A stretch of DNA of 64,000 nucleotides, taken from assembly GCA_036960305.1 (NCBI GenBank), contig JBALWA010000001.1, positions 124,001-188,000 on the forward strand, in the 5' to 3' direction. The position numbers were made by a program, and so were the translations under genes. This document shows, piece after piece, positions 9,152 through 18,701 of this stretch. The notes below the pieces were generated by a model, which was given only the letters and a program-made list of their open reading frames with translations, made no database searches and was not told the DNA's origin. This stretch comes from JBALVT01 sp036960305 (GTDB taxonomy: Bacteria; Pseudomonadota; Gammaproteobacteria; Pseudomonadales; Halieaceae). Numbering within the stretch: the stretch's first letter is position 1; each line of letters opens with the position of its first letter.

Positions 9152-10390
9152 ATGGGCAGCGCACAGGATAAAAGAATGATAGTGGGTCTGGATATCGGCA
9201 CCTCGAAAGTGGTGGCGATTGTCGGCGAATTGGGCGTAGACGGAACAATAGAGGTTGTTGGTATAGGCTCCAATCCGTCCAAGGGGTTGAAAAAAGGTGT
9301 CGTCGTCAATATCGAGTCTACGGTGCAGTCGATTCAACGCGCGATAGAAGAAGCTGAATTGATGGCCGGTTGCCAGATTCACTCGGTTTACGTGGGCATC
9401 GCGGGTAGCCATATCCGCAGTCTTAATTCTCATGGCATTGTTGCTATACGTGATCGTGAAGTCTATGGCCTGGATCTGGAACGGGTTATTGATGCAGCCC
9501 AGGCGGTGGCAATTCCCGCTGACCAGAAAGTGCTGCATATACTGCCGCAGGAATATGTCATCGATAGTCAGGAGGGTATCAAGGAACCTCTGGGTATGTC
9601 GGGTGTTCGGCTGGAAGCCAAGGTCCATCTTGTCACTTGTGCGGTGAACGCCGCCCAGAATATTGAGAAATGTATCCGTCGCTGCGGGCTGGAAGTCGAA
9701 GAAGTTATTTTGGAGCAACTGGCTTCAAGCTACTCGGTGTTGACAGAGGACGAAAAAGAGCTGGGTGTGTGCCTGGTGGATATTGGCGGCGGCACCACGG
9801 ACATCGCTATCTTCACCGACGGCTCTATTCGTCACACAGGTGTCATTCCAATCGCGGGAGACCAGGTGACCAATGACATTGCGATGGCGCTTCGGACACC
9901 GACCCAGCACGCCGAGGAAATCAAAATAAAGTATGCCTGTGCACTGACCCAATTGGCCGGTGCCGATGAGACGATTAAGGTGCCCAGCGTGGGTGACCGC
10001 CCGCCGCGGGATTTATCTCGCCAGGCTCTGGCTGAGGTGGTCGAGCCTCGCTATGACGAACTATTTACGCTGGTGCAGGCGGAACTGCGCCGCAGCGGTT
10101 TCGAGGATATGGTGCCTGCCGGTATCGTTCTTACGGGTGGTACATCCAAGATGGAAGGGGTTGTCGAACTGGCTGAGGAAATTTTTCACATGCCGGTACG
10201 CGTTGGCTTTCCGGCATCTGTCAAAGGGTTAACGGACATTGTGCGCAATCCAATTTATGCAACCGGTGTTGGCTTGTTGCTATACGGAAATCAGCACCAG
10301 GCGGATGGATCGTCTGTGGCAGCGCGCAGTAGCGGTTCAGGAGAGAGTGTTTTCAATCGTATGAAAGCCTGGGTCCAAAGTAATTTTTAA
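9152..10390 (+). CDS. ftsA: Cell division protein FtsA
   Basis: Actin-like ATPase that anchors FtsZ filaments to the membrane. The 412-residue protein shows MIVGLDIGTSKVVAIVGE (phosphate 1), LVDIGGGTTDIAIFTDG (phosphate 2) and GIVLTGGTSKMEGV (adenosine motif). The C-terminus ends in an amphipathic segment with basic and aromatic residues (FNRMKAWVQSNF), matching the membrane-targeting helix. A G-rich ribosome binding site lies about ten bases before ATG 9152. Confidence 0.98.
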   Translation: MGSAQDKRMIVGLDIGTSKVVAIVGELGVDGTIEVVGIGSNPSKGLKKGVVVNIESTVQSIQRAIEEAELMAGCQIHSVYVGIAGSHIRSLNSHGIVAIRDREVYGLDLERVIDAAQAVAIPADQKVLHILPQEYVIDSQEGIKEPLGMSGVRLEAKVHLVTCAVNAAQNIEKCIRRCGLEVEEVILEQLASSYSVLTEDEKELGVCLVDIGGGTTDIAIFTDGSIRHTGVIPIAGDQVTNDIAMALRTPTQHAEEIKIKYACALTQLAGADETIKVPSVGDRPPRDLSRQALAEVVEPRYDELFTLVQAELRRSGFEDMVPAGIVLTGGTSKMEGVVELAEEIFHMPVRVGFPASVKGLTDIVRNPIYATGVGLLLYGNQHQADGSSVAARSSGSGESVFNRMKAWVQSNF

Positions 10391-10414
10391 ATGCTCTGAA
10401 ATGAGCAATAAATC

Positions 10415-10430
10415 GCCGTGTGATCACGGC
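10415..10430 (+). other. Short perfect stem-loop between ftsA and ftsZ
   Basis: A 6-base perfect inverted repeat (GCCGTG / CACGGC) with a 4-base loop lies in the ftsA-ftsZ gap, ending 24 bases before the ftsZ start and just upstream of its ribosome binding site. There is no following T run, so it is not an intrinsic terminator. It could affect ftsZ mRNA processing or translation; that is inference. Confidence 0.4.
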
Positions 10431-10454
10431 AAAATAAGAGAAAGGGGAAATACC

Positions 10455-11615
10455 ATGTTTGAGCTTATCGATAATGTACCAGAAAATGCGGTGATAAAAG
10501 TTGTCGGGATCGGCGGGGGCGGTGGCAACGCCGTCAAGCACATGATTGAAAACGGCGTGGACGGCGTCGATTTTATCTGTGCAAATACCGATGCCCAGGC
10601 TTTGTCAGATATTGATTCAAAAACAGTGTTGCAGCTCGGTGGTGATATCACCAAGGGCCTGGGTGCTGGCGCTAATCCAGAGATTGGCCGTGCGGCAGCG
10701 ATGGAAGACAGGGACAGAATAGCCGAATCTTTGCGCGGGGCTGATATGGTCTTTATTACCGCTGGAATGGGTGGTGGTACAGGCACGGGCGGTGCGCCGG
10801 TCGTCGCAGAAGTGGCTAGAGAAATGGGTATATTGACAGTAGCTGTTGTAACCCGGCCCTTTCCGTTTGAGGGTAAAAAACGCCTTAAGATCGCCCGGGA
10901 AGGTGTCGCTGAACTGCAGCAGCATGTGGATTCCCTGATCACGATTCCAAACGAAAAACTGCTCGAGGTGTTGGGAAAAAATACCAGTTTATTAGATGCC
11001 TTTCGGGAAGCGAATGATGTACTGTTGGGCGCTGTTCAAGGTATCGCAGATCTTATTATCCGCCCGGGCATGATTAATGTCGATTTTGCGGATGTCAGGA
11101 CGGTAATGTCCGAGATGGGCATGGCTATGATGGGTACGGGATCTGCCAAGGGTGAAGATCGGGCCCGTGAAGCGGCTGAAAAGGCGATTAATAGTCCGTT
11201 GCTGGACGATGTTGACCTTCAGGGTGCTCGCGGAATTTTGGTCAATATTACGGCAGGACTTGATCTCTCATTGGGTGAGTTCTCCGAAGTTGGCGATACA
11301 ATCGAAGAATTTGCCTCAGAAGAAGCCACAGTGGTTGTCGGCACGGTAATTGACCCCGAGATGACCGATGAGCTTAAAGTTACCGTTGTGGCCACAGGCC
11401 TGGGTAGTGAAGTGGCGCGAGCGCCTTTACAAGTTATAGAAAACAGCAAGCCGGTAGAGTTGGATCAAGAGCCTAATTACAAGGACCTGGATCGCCCGGC
11501 GATAGGGCGCAGACGAGCAGCTTTGAGCGGTAGGGAAGCTCCTGTTGCGCCGGATACTGCTGGCGGTGAGGAATACTTTGATATTCCCGCTTTTTTGCGC
11601 CGCCAAGCGGATTAG
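10455..11615 (+). CDS. ftsZ: Cell division GTPase FtsZ
   Basis: Tubulin homologue that polymerises at midcell into the Z ring. The 386-residue protein contains the GTP-binding signature GMGGGTGTGGAP at about residues 105-115, the N-terminal VVGIGGGGGNAVKHM motif, the T7-loop NVDFADV, and a short linker leading to the conserved C-terminal peptide DIPAFLRRQ that binds FtsA and ZipA. I chose ATG 10455, which follows an AAAGGGGAAA ribosome binding site, over an in-frame ATG at 10401 that adds 18 non-family residues across the stem-loop. Confidence 0.98.
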   Translation: MFELIDNVPENAVIKVVGIGGGGGNAVKHMIENGVDGVDFICANTDAQALSDIDSKTVLQLGGDITKGLGAGANPEIGRAAAMEDRDRIAESLRGADMVFITAGMGGGTGTGGAPVVAEVAREMGILTVAVVTRPFPFEGKKRLKIAREGVAELQQHVDSLITIPNEKLLEVLGKNTSLLDAFREANDVLLGAVQGIADLIIRPGMINVDFADVRTVMSEMGMAMMGTGSAKGEDRAREAAEKAINSPLLDDVDLQGARGILVNITAGLDLSLGEFSEVGDTIEEFASEEATVVVGTVIDPEMTDELKVTVVATGLGSEVARAPLQVIENSKPVELDQEPNYKDLDRPAIGRRRAALSGREAPVAPDTAGGEEYFDIPAFLRRQAD

Positions 11616-11689
11616 CACTGGACGTCTGGATAGGTACTCTTTGCTATAGCGGGAGTGCTCGTACCGGCACATAAACGGTTTAGAAAGTT

Positions 11690-12604
11690 ATGATTCGACA
11701 GCGTACACTAAGAAATGCGATTAAGGCGACGGGCGTAGGACTGCATACGGGTGAAAAGGTTTACCTGACACTCAATCCGGCCCCCATTAACACCGGTATT
11801 GTTTTTCGTAGAGTGGATCTCGACCCCGTGGTGGAAATACCGGCCCGGGCAGAGAACGTTGGCGATACGACACTTTCTACGAGTTTGGTAGTCGGTGGTG
11901 AGCGCGTATCCACCGTTGAACATCTGCTCTCGGCCATGGCGGGCCTGGGTATCGATAATTCCTATATCGATGTCAGTGCGCCTGAAGTGCCGATCATGGA
12001 TGGCAGTGCGGGCCCCTTTGTTTTTCTTATCCAGTCCGCTGGAATAGAAGAGCAGGATGCGGCCAAGAAATTTATTCGTATAAAACACCCGGTAACGGTA
12101 GAGGACGGAGACAAGATCGCCAGCTTTCTCCCCTTTGATGGCTTTAAAGTCTCCTTTACTATCGATTTTGACCACCCGGTGTTCCGCGATCGCACAGCCA
12201 AAGCCGAAGTTGATTTTTCGAGCACCTCCTTCGTCAAGGAGGTGAGTCGAGCTCGCACCTTCGGCTTTATGCATGAGATTGAGTACTTGCGTTCCAAGGG
12301 CCTTGCCCGTGGCGGTAGCGTTGATAACGCCATCGTGGTTGATGAATACCGCATTCTCAACCAGGATGGTCTCCGCTATGACGACGAATTTGTAAAACAT
12401 AAGATTTTGGACGCAATTGGCGACATATACCTGCTAGGTCACGGCTTGATCGGCGAATTTCGCGCTCATAAGTCGGGTCACGCGCTCAATAATGCCTCCC
12501 TGCGCGCCTTAATCGCCCAGCCGGATGCCTGGGAAATGGTGACCTTTGAAGATGAGGCGTCTGCCCCGATCTCCTACGTGACCAACCCCGTACCCGTCAC
12601 CTGA
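11690..12604 (+). CDS. lpxC: UDP-3-O-acyl-N-acetylglucosamine deacetylase LpxC
   Basis: Zinc deacetylase, the committed step of lipid A synthesis. The 304-residue protein carries the expected zinc ligands: H78 in STVEHLLSAM, then H237 and D241 in VKHKILDAIGD. H264 in RAHKSGHALNN is the usual catalytic histidine. It follows ftsZ with a 74-base gap, the standard gammaproteobacterial order, so it closes the dcw cluster. Confidence 0.98.
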   Translation: MIRQRTLRNAIKATGVGLHTGEKVYLTLNPAPINTGIVFRRVDLDPVVEIPARAENVGDTTLSTSLVVGGERVSTVEHLLSAMAGLGIDNSYIDVSAPEVPIMDGSAGPFVFLIQSAGIEEQDAAKKFIRIKHPVTVEDGDKIASFLPFDGFKVSFTIDFDHPVFRDRTAKAEVDFSSTSFVKEVSRARTFGFMHEIEYLRSKGLARGGSVDNAIVVDEYRILNQDGLRYDDEFVKHKILDAIGDIYLLGHGLIGEFRAHKSGHALNNASLRALIAQPDAWEMVTFEDEASAPISYVTNPVPVT

Positions 12605-12694
12605 TTTCCAGGAAGGCCTGCCAAGTTGGGCAACGTGGAAATTTCAAGCCAACTGTGGCATAGTGGCCAGCTTATTTTGCTGCCTGCTTCTTAA

Positions 12695-13624
12695 ATGAAA
12701 GTCATACTCATCAATCGCAAGCACGGCGGATCGCGTTCCATTGAACTTGGGCGCTGGTCCAGAGCCGTACTCTCCCTCTGTTGTCTGGGTTTACCCCTGG
12801 GTATGGTCGCGATCGGCTACCTGGCGGGAACGGAAAGCGATGCGCGCTCGATTCGTAATGTGTCGCTGGATACCCTGCAGGATGAGTTGGATGTGCAGGC
12901 GGAAGAGCTCAGTGGATTGCGGGCGCAGGCCCAGCGCAAACTAAAGGCGCTGTCACTCAATCTGGCGGAACTACAGGCCAGGATGGTGCGACTGGATGCT
13001 CTGGGCGAACACCTTACTGCCATGGCAGATCTCGAAGAAGGTGAATTCGATTTCAGTCGCCAACCCGCTCTGGGTGGTCCCATGGCATCCGAATTCAGTG
13101 TGGATTTCACTTCTGTTGAGGTGTCCACCGAGATGGGCAGTCTTGAGGCCCGGCTGTCAGACAGAGAGCAGCAACTGGGTTTACTTGAGTCCCTGCTGAC
13201 AAGTCGCAAGCTGGAGGATCAAGTCTGGTTGTCTGGACGGCCCGTTGAAAAGGGTTGGATCTCTTCGCACTATGGTCAACGAACCGACCCCTTCTCCGGT
13301 CAATTGGCGATGCATAAAGGCATCGATTTTGCCGGTAAAGATGGCTCGAATATCATTGCAGCCGCCTCGGGAGTGGTTACCTGGGCAGGTGCCCAGACCG
13401 GCTACGGCCAAATGGTTGAGGTATCTCACGGTAATGGCTATGTTACCCGTTATGCCCACAACAAGCAGAACCTTGTCGAGCCCGGTGATACCGTTAAAAA
13501 GGGCCAGTCCATCGCTCTTATGGGTTCGAGCGGTCGCTCCACGGGAGCACATGTTCACTACGAAGTCTTTCGCCATGGCCGCACGGTAGACCCCGCCAGT
13601 TACGTTCATCGCACCCAGCGCTGA
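12695..13624 (+). CDS. M23 (LytM-type) peptidase with membrane anchor and coiled coil
   Basis: Predicted cell-wall endopeptidase or amidase activator. The 309-residue protein has a short cytoplasmic N-terminus, one membrane helix near residues 24-45, a heptad-rich coiled-coil region around 55-110, and a C-terminal M23 domain. The zinc/catalytic residues look intact: H207-x3-D211 (HKGIDFAG) and H286-V-H288 (HVHYEVF). Intact ligands favour a real hydrolase over an EnvC/NlpD-type degenerate activator. The place between lpxC and secA is common for this family in pseudomonad-like genomes. The exact substrate is not visible from sequence. Confidence 0.9.
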   Translation: MKVILINRKHGGSRSIELGRWSRAVLSLCCLGLPLGMVAIGYLAGTESDARSIRNVSLDTLQDELDVQAEELSGLRAQAQRKLKALSLNLAELQARMVRLDALGEHLTAMADLEEGEFDFSRQPALGGPMASEFSVDFTSVEVSTEMGSLEARLSDREQQLGLLESLLTSRKLEDQVWLSGRPVEKGWISSHYGQRTDPFSGQLAMHKGIDFAGKDGSNIIAAASGVVTWAGAQTGYGQMVEVSHGNGYVTRYAHNKQNLVEPGDTVKKGQSIALMGSSGRSTGAHVHYEVFRHGRTVDPASYVHRTQR

Positions 13625-13707
13625 TAGTTTGCACCGATAAGATACCTCTCTTGCCACTGGCGTAATGTCAGTGGTCGCACCCCCAATTTTTTAAGTGTTG
13701 AACAACG

Positions 13708-16434
13708 ATGATTACTAACTCTATAAAGAAAATATTTGGTACCCGTAACGATCGCGAACTGAAGCGTATGGGCAAAGTGGTCGCGAAAATTGGCGCCTTT
13801 GAAGAGTCTCTACAGGCGCTTAGTGACGAACAGCTGGCAGCAAAAACAGCGGACTTCAAGCAGCGAATCGACCAGGGTAGCAGCCTCGATGATTTGCTGC
13901 CGGAGGCGTTTGCCGTTGTCCGTGAGGCAGGTGTTCGCGTCCTGGGTATGCGTCATTTTGACGTTCAGTTGATTGGGGGTATGGCCCTGCACGAGGGCAA
14001 AATCTCCGAGATGCGCACGGGAGAGGGCAAGACGCTGGTCGCGACGCTGCCGGCATATTTGAATGCCGTAAGTGGCAATAGCGTTCACCTTATTACAGTT
14101 AACGACTACCTGGCTGCTCGCGACGCGAAGTGGATGGGGCCGCTTTACCGGTTTCTGGGTATTGAGGTCGGGGTCATCACTTCCGGACAGGCGCCGGAGC
14201 AGAAGCGCGCCGCCTATCAGTCCGATATTATTTACGGTACGAATAATGAGTTCGGCTTCGACTACCTGCGCGACAATATGGCTTTTTCTCAGGAAGATCG
14301 TATGCAGGGCGGGCTCAGCTTCGCCATTGTGGATGAGGTCGATTCCATACTGATCGATGAGTCGCGAACGCCGCTGATTATTTCCGGCGCGGTTGAGGAC
14401 AGCTCAGAACTGTACAAGCGAATAAACAAGCTAATCCCTTCTCTCCAGCCTGCAGAGAAAATCGAGGATGAAGTGACCGGCGGCCACTACACCGTGGATG
14501 AGAAACAGCGGCAGGTGGAGCTGACCGAAGAGGGTCACGAGTTCATTGAGCAGATGTTGATCAGGGAAAAAATGCTTGAGGAAGGCGATAGTCTCTATGC
14601 CGCGACTAATCTCAATCTTCTACACCACGTGCATTCCGGGCTTCGCGCCCATATTCTCTACCAACGGGACGTTGAATATATTGTACAGGAAGGTCAGGTT
14701 GTTCTGATCGATGAGCACACCGGTAGAACCATGGCGGGACGGCGTCTCTCGGAGGGACTGCACCAGGCTATCGAGGCGAAGGAGGGCGTGAACATCCAGA
14801 GTGAAAGCCAGACACTGGCTTCCACAACCTTCCAGAATTTTTTCCGCCTGTATAACAAGCTCTCTGGCATGACCGGCACGGCCGATACGGAGGCGTTTGA
14901 ATTTCGTCAGATTTACGGCCTGGAAGTCCTGGTGTTGCCCACTAACAAGCCGCAAATGCGGGACGATATGAATGACCTGGTTTATCTGTCCAGGGAAGAA
15001 AAGTTCGATGCCATCGTTGCCGATGTTAAGGACTGCATGGAGAAAGACGCCCCGGTACTGGTGGGTACGGCGTCAGTTGAAACCTCTGAAGAGCTCTCCC
15101 AGCGCTTTCGCCAGGGTAAGATTGAACACAAGGTTCTGAACGCGAAATACCATCAACAGGAAGCTGAAATCATCGCTCAGGCAGGCCGCCCCGGCGTGGT
15201 GACAATAGCGACTAATATGGCCGGTCGCGGTACTGACATCGTACTGGGTGGAAACTTTGAAGCTGAATTGAGTGCCCACGGTGAAGTGGACGCTGCACAG
15301 GAGGCGTCACTTCGAGCGGAGTGGCAGACGCGTCACGACCGGGTGATTGAGGCTGGAGGCTTACATATCCTGGGTACGGAACGGCACGAGTCACGTCGTA
15401 TTGATAATCAGTTGCGTGGTCGGGCCGGACGCCAGGGTGACCCCGGAGCCTCCCGTTTCTACCTCTCGCTGGAAGACAGCCTGATGCGCATTTTCGCCTC
15501 GGACCGGGTGAAGAATTTCATGAAAGCCCTGGGAATGGAAAAGGGTGAGGCAATAGAGCACCGTATGGTGACTAATGCGATAGAGAAGGCACAGCGCAAG
15601 GTGGAGGGTCGCAATTTCGATATTCGTAAGCAATTGTTGGAATACGATGATGTTGCCAACGACCAGCGCCAGATAATTTATCAGCAGCGGAATGACCTGT
15701 TGGGCGAGTCCGATATCTCGGAGACCATTACGACCATTCGCGAAGACGTCGTCAATGAAGCGATTAGTAGTTATATCCCTCCCATGAGTGTTGAAGAGCA
15801 GTGGGATATTCCCGGCCTGAAGCTGCAGCTGGAAGCGGAATTCGCTATTTCACTGCCGCTACAGGAGTGGTTGGATGGTGATGACAATCTTTACGAGGAA
15901 GCGCTAAGGGAAAAAGTTGTCACTGCCGTACAGGGCGCCTATGAGGCCAAGTCCGAACTGGTGGGGCCGGACATGCGCAAGATTGAAAAGCAAATAATGC
16001 TGCAGGTGCTGGATAACCTGTGGAAAGAACATTTGGCCACCATGGATCATCTGCGCCAGGGAATTCATCTGCGCGCCTACGCCCAGAAAAACCCCAAGCA
16101 GGAATACAAGCGCGAGTCATTCGAGCTGTTCGAGGAATTGCTCAGTAGTCTCAAGTATGAAGTGGTCAAGTTTTTGAGTCATGTGCAGATAGAACGTCCC
16201 GATGAAGCCGAGCTTATCGAGCAAAAGCGCCGCGAGGCTGCGGAGCGTGAAAAGCTTGCTTTTCAGCATGCTGCGAGTTCTGCCATGGCCGAACCATCAG
16301 CGCCGGAAGCTGATGGCCAGGATAAGGAGGCAGTGCCACAGACCTACACTCGCGAAGAGCGTAAGGTGGGACGGAATGAGCCCTGCCCCTGTGGTAGTGG
16401 TAAGAAATTCAAACAGTGCCATGGCAAGCTCTGA
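13708..16434 (+). CDS. secA: Preprotein translocase ATPase SecA
   Basis: Motor ATPase that drives unfolded preproteins through SecYEG. The 908-residue protein has the first Walker A MRTGEGKTLVA near residues 102-112, Walker B VDEVDSILIDE, the preprotein cross-linking region, NMAGRGTDIVLGG and GRAGRQGDPG of the second nucleotide-binding fold, and the C-terminal zinc-binding tail CPCGSGKKFKQCHG that binds SecB and lipid. Length and motifs are complete; no SecM-like gene precedes it. Confidence 0.99.
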   Translation: MITNSIKKIFGTRNDRELKRMGKVVAKIGAFEESLQALSDEQLAAKTADFKQRIDQGSSLDDLLPEAFAVVREAGVRVLGMRHFDVQLIGGMALHEGKISEMRTGEGKTLVATLPAYLNAVSGNSVHLITVNDYLAARDAKWMGPLYRFLGIEVGVITSGQAPEQKRAAYQSDIIYGTNNEFGFDYLRDNMAFSQEDRMQGGLSFAIVDEVDSILIDESRTPLIISGAVEDSSELYKRINKLIPSLQPAEKIEDEVTGGHYTVDEKQRQVELTEEGHEFIEQMLIREKMLEEGDSLYAATNLNLLHHVHSGLRAHILYQRDVEYIVQEGQVVLIDEHTGRTMAGRRLSEGLHQAIEAKEGVNIQSESQTLASTTFQNFFRLYNKLSGMTGTADTEAFEFRQIYGLEVLVLPTNKPQMRDDMNDLVYLSREEKFDAIVADVKDCMEKDAPVLVGTASVETSEELSQRFRQGKIEHKVLNAKYHQQEAEIIAQAGRPGVVTIATNMAGRGTDIVLGGNFEAELSAHGEVDAAQEASLRAEWQTRHDRVIEAGGLHILGTERHESRRIDNQLRGRAGRQGDPGASRFYLSLEDSLMRIFASDRVKNFMKALGMEKGEAIEHRMVTNAIEKAQRKVEGRNFDIRKQLLEYDDVANDQRQIIYQQRNDLLGESDISETITTIREDVVNEAISSYIPPMSVEEQWDIPGLKLQLEAEFAISLPLQEWLDGDDNLYEEALREKVVTAVQGAYEAKSELVGPDMRKIEKQIMLQVLDNLWKEHLATMDHLRQGIHLRAYAQKNPKQEYKRESFELFEELLSSLKYEVVKFLSHVQIERPDEAELIEQKRREAAEREKLAFQHAASSAMAEPSAPEADGQDKEAVPQTYTREERKVGRNEPCPCGSGKKFKQCHGKL

Positions 16435-16468
16435 TTGGCTTCTACATTGATATAAGGCGGGGATTACA

Positions 16469-17683
16469 GTGGCTACAGCGCTTGAACTGACAGCAGTAGA
16501 CGGTATCCGCTTGGGGACAGTCTGCGCTGGCATCAAAACGCCCGGACGCAAAGATCTGGTGTTAATTGAAATGGCGCCGGAGACGGCTTGTGCTGCTGTT
16601 TTTACGCGCAATGCTTTCTGTGCAGCGCCTGTGATTATCGCCAGGGATAATCTGGCAAAGGGGCCAGGCGAGCCGCGTTATCTGCTGATCAATACCGGTA
16701 ACGCCAATGCGGGTACAGGCCAAGAGGGCCTGGATCACTGCCGGGCCTGTATCCAGGCGGTGTCTTCTCATGCGGGTGTGACATTTGAGCAGGTGTTACC
16801 TTTTTCCACGGGCGTGATTGGCGAAGCCCTTCCCGTGCAGAAAATATGTGGCGCAATTCCCTCCGCGTTTGATGCGCTGGCCAGCAATGGCTGGGCGGAT
16901 GCAGCAGAAGGTATCCTGACGACGGATACCCGTGCGAAGGGCTTCTCAGTGTCTTTCAGTAGTGCCGGCCAGGATTATGTGGTGACCGGTATAGGCAAAG
17001 GCGCGGGCATGATTCGCCCTAATATGGCGACTATGCTGGCCTATCTGGCAACGGATATGGCGATTGATCAAGCGCTATTGCAGGAAATGTTAAGCGCCGC
17101 CATGGAGACATCCTTTCATCGTATTACGGTCGACGGTGATACGTCGACCAATGACGCCTGTGTTCTCATGGCGACGGGGCAGGCCGGAAATAAGTGTGTC
17201 ACCGACGCGGATACTCAGCAGTATCTGGATTTGCGTGAAGCCGTTGAAGCGGTCTGTGTACTGCTGGCTCAGGCTCTGGTGCGCGATGGCGAGGGCGCCA
17301 GCAAGTTTGTGACGGTAAAAGTAGGTGGCGGGGCGACAGAGCAGGAATGCCTGGATGTCGCTTTTACCGTGGCACACTCTCCGCTGGTCAAGACGGCTTT
17401 ATTTGCCAGTGACCCCAACTGGGGAAGAATACTCGCGGCCATCGGCCGGGCGGGGCTGAACAATCTGAATGTGAACCAGGTAGCGGTTTACCTCAACGAT
17501 ATTCTGATCGCTGAAAATGGCTGTCGGGCGGTCAGTTACACCGAGGAGCAGGGTGTTGCCGCCATGGCGCCGGAAGATATTGTAATCCGCATAGAATTAC
17601 AGCGTGGGGACAGTCAGGTGCAGGTCTGGACGTCTGATTTCTCCTACGATTATGTTCGCATCAACGCAGAGTATCGCAGCTGA
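16469..17683 (+). CDS. argJ: Bifunctional ornithine acetyltransferase / N-acetylglutamate synthase ArgJ
   Basis: ArgJ recycles the acetyl group of N-acetylornithine onto glutamate in arginine synthesis. The 404-residue precursor contains the self-cleavage region KGAGMIRPNMATMLAYLATD; cleavage before T188 would give alpha and beta chains, with that threonine as nucleophile. SDPNWGRI and GDTSTND motifs are also typical. GTG 16469 is the start, preceded by AAGGCGGGG. The stop is directly followed by the mutT ATG. Confidence 0.97.
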   Translation: MATALELTAVDGIRLGTVCAGIKTPGRKDLVLIEMAPETACAAVFTRNAFCAAPVIIARDNLAKGPGEPRYLLINTGNANAGTGQEGLDHCRACIQAVSSHAGVTFEQVLPFSTGVIGEALPVQKICGAIPSAFDALASNGWADAAEGILTTDTRAKGFSVSFSSAGQDYVVTGIGKGAGMIRPNMATMLAYLATDMAIDQALLQEMLSAAMETSFHRITVDGDTSTNDACVLMATGQAGNKCVTDADTQQYLDLREAVEAVCVLLAQALVRDGEGASKFVTVKVGGGATEQECLDVAFTVAHSPLVKTALFASDPNWGRILAAIGRAGLNNLNVNQVAVYLNDILIAENGCRAVSYTEEQGVAAMAPEDIVIRIELQRGDSQVQVWTSDFSYDYVRINAEYRS

Positions 17684-18085
17684 ATGGCGGCATTACATGT
17701 TGCCGTAGCGGTTATTCTGGATTCTCAGGAGCGAATATTAATCAGCAAGCGCTCGGCGCAGGCACACCAGGGTGGCTTGTGGGAATTTCCCGGCGGCAAG
17801 GTTGAGGCGGGAGAGTCGGTAGAACACGCGCTCGCCAGGGAGTTGCAGGAAGAGGTGGGCATCGGTGTAGGCTCGGTTACGCCGCTGCTTAAGGTAAGAC
17901 ATCGGTACAGTGACAAAGATGTGCTTCTGGATGTCTGGGTAGTACGGGATTTTTCTGGCACAGCCCGCGGCTGTGAGGGTCAACCGCTGGCCTGGATATC
18001 AGTGGAAGGCTTGCAGGATTATTCTTTTCCCGAGGCGAACAAGCCAATCATCGAAGCGGTTGATAAATTACTCAACCCCCATTGA
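17684..18085 (+). CDS. mutT: 8-oxo-dGTP diphosphatase MutT
   Basis: Nudix hydrolase that clears oxidised GTP nucleotides. The 133-residue protein has the complete Nudix box GGKVEAGESVEHALARELQE followed by EVGI, plus the MutT-typical ISKRSAQAHQGGLWEFPGGK segment. It starts at the base after the argJ stop, so it is probably co-transcribed with argJ. It ends 13 bases from the stop of the converging coaE gene. The full-length MutT N-terminal domain only is present; no thiamine synthase-like C-terminal fusion. Confidence 0.92.
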   Translation: MAALHVAVAVILDSQERILISKRSAQAHQGGLWEFPGGKVEAGESVEHALARELQEEVGIGVGSVTPLLKVRHRYSDKDVLLDVWVVRDFSGTARGCEGQPLAWISVEGLQDYSFPEANKPIIEAVDKLLNPH

Positions 18086-18098
18086 TTCGCTCTGGCGG

Positions 18099-18701
18099 TC
18101 AGACGTTGCCGGCCTGCTTTAGAAAGTCCCTGTGAAGTTCACCTACAATAGTATCCAGCGCCTCCAGGGTATTGGCATTGTCGATCACTCTATCGGCTCT
18201 GGCCAGCCGCTGCTGGCGCGACGATTGCGCCGCCATGATACGTCTGACCTGTGCCTCGTCATTGTCATCGCGTTGCATTGTACGCTGTAACTGCATTTCC
18301 TCCGGCACATCAACAACCACGATGATATCAGTGAGCGCTCCCTGTGATGTTTCGATGAGAAGAGGTGAGCTGAGTATCGTATAAGGAGAGCGGGATGCGG
18401 CGAGTTGATCGAGGATTTCCTGGCCGATGAGGGGGTGCGTCAATTGCTCCAGCCAGCGCCGTTCGTTTTCATCTGCAAACACCTTGCTGCGCAGCGCGGC
18501 ACGGTCCAGTTGGCCATCTTCCGCAATCATCGCCTCGCCGAAGTGCTCAGCGATGGCTTGTAGGGCTGGCCTGCCGGGTTCTACAACCACCCTGGCGACA
18601 AGATCGGCATCTACCACGGTAACACCCAGCGCCTCAAAACGTTGTGTCACGGCGCTCTTGCCACTGCCAATCCCGCCTGTGATGCCCACTATCAAGCTCA
18701 C
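18099..18701 (-). CDS. coaE: Dephospho-CoA kinase
   Basis: CoaE phosphorylates dephospho-CoA, the last step of coenzyme A synthesis. The 200-residue product begins with the P-loop segment VGITGGIGSGKS and has VDADLVAR and the LLIETSQ region typical of the family. I chose GTG at 18701 because it gives the family start MSLIVGITGG and overlaps the pilD stop by four bases; the longer frame to 18752 adds 17 unrelated residues. The pilB-pilC-pilD-coaE order matches pseudomonads; no yacG follows. Confidence 0.95.
   Translation of the reverse strand: MSLIVGITGGIGSGKSAVTQRFEALGVTVVDADLVARVVVEPGRPALQAIAEHFGEAMIAEDGQLDRAALRSKVFADENERRWLEQLTHPLIGQEILDQLAASRSPYTILSSPLLIETSQGALTDIIVVVDVPEEMQLQRTMQRDDNDEAQVRRIMAAQSSRQQRLARADRVIDNANTLEALDTIVGELHRDFLKQAGNV

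Noticed and set aside
9116..9718. 200-codon open frame antisense to ftsA.
   Set aside because: Shadow of ftsA with no start signal or domain.
11708..12400. 230-codon open frame antisense to lpxC.
   Set aside because: Shadow frame; lpxC has all metal ligands and correct length, and the antisense product has no recognised motifs.
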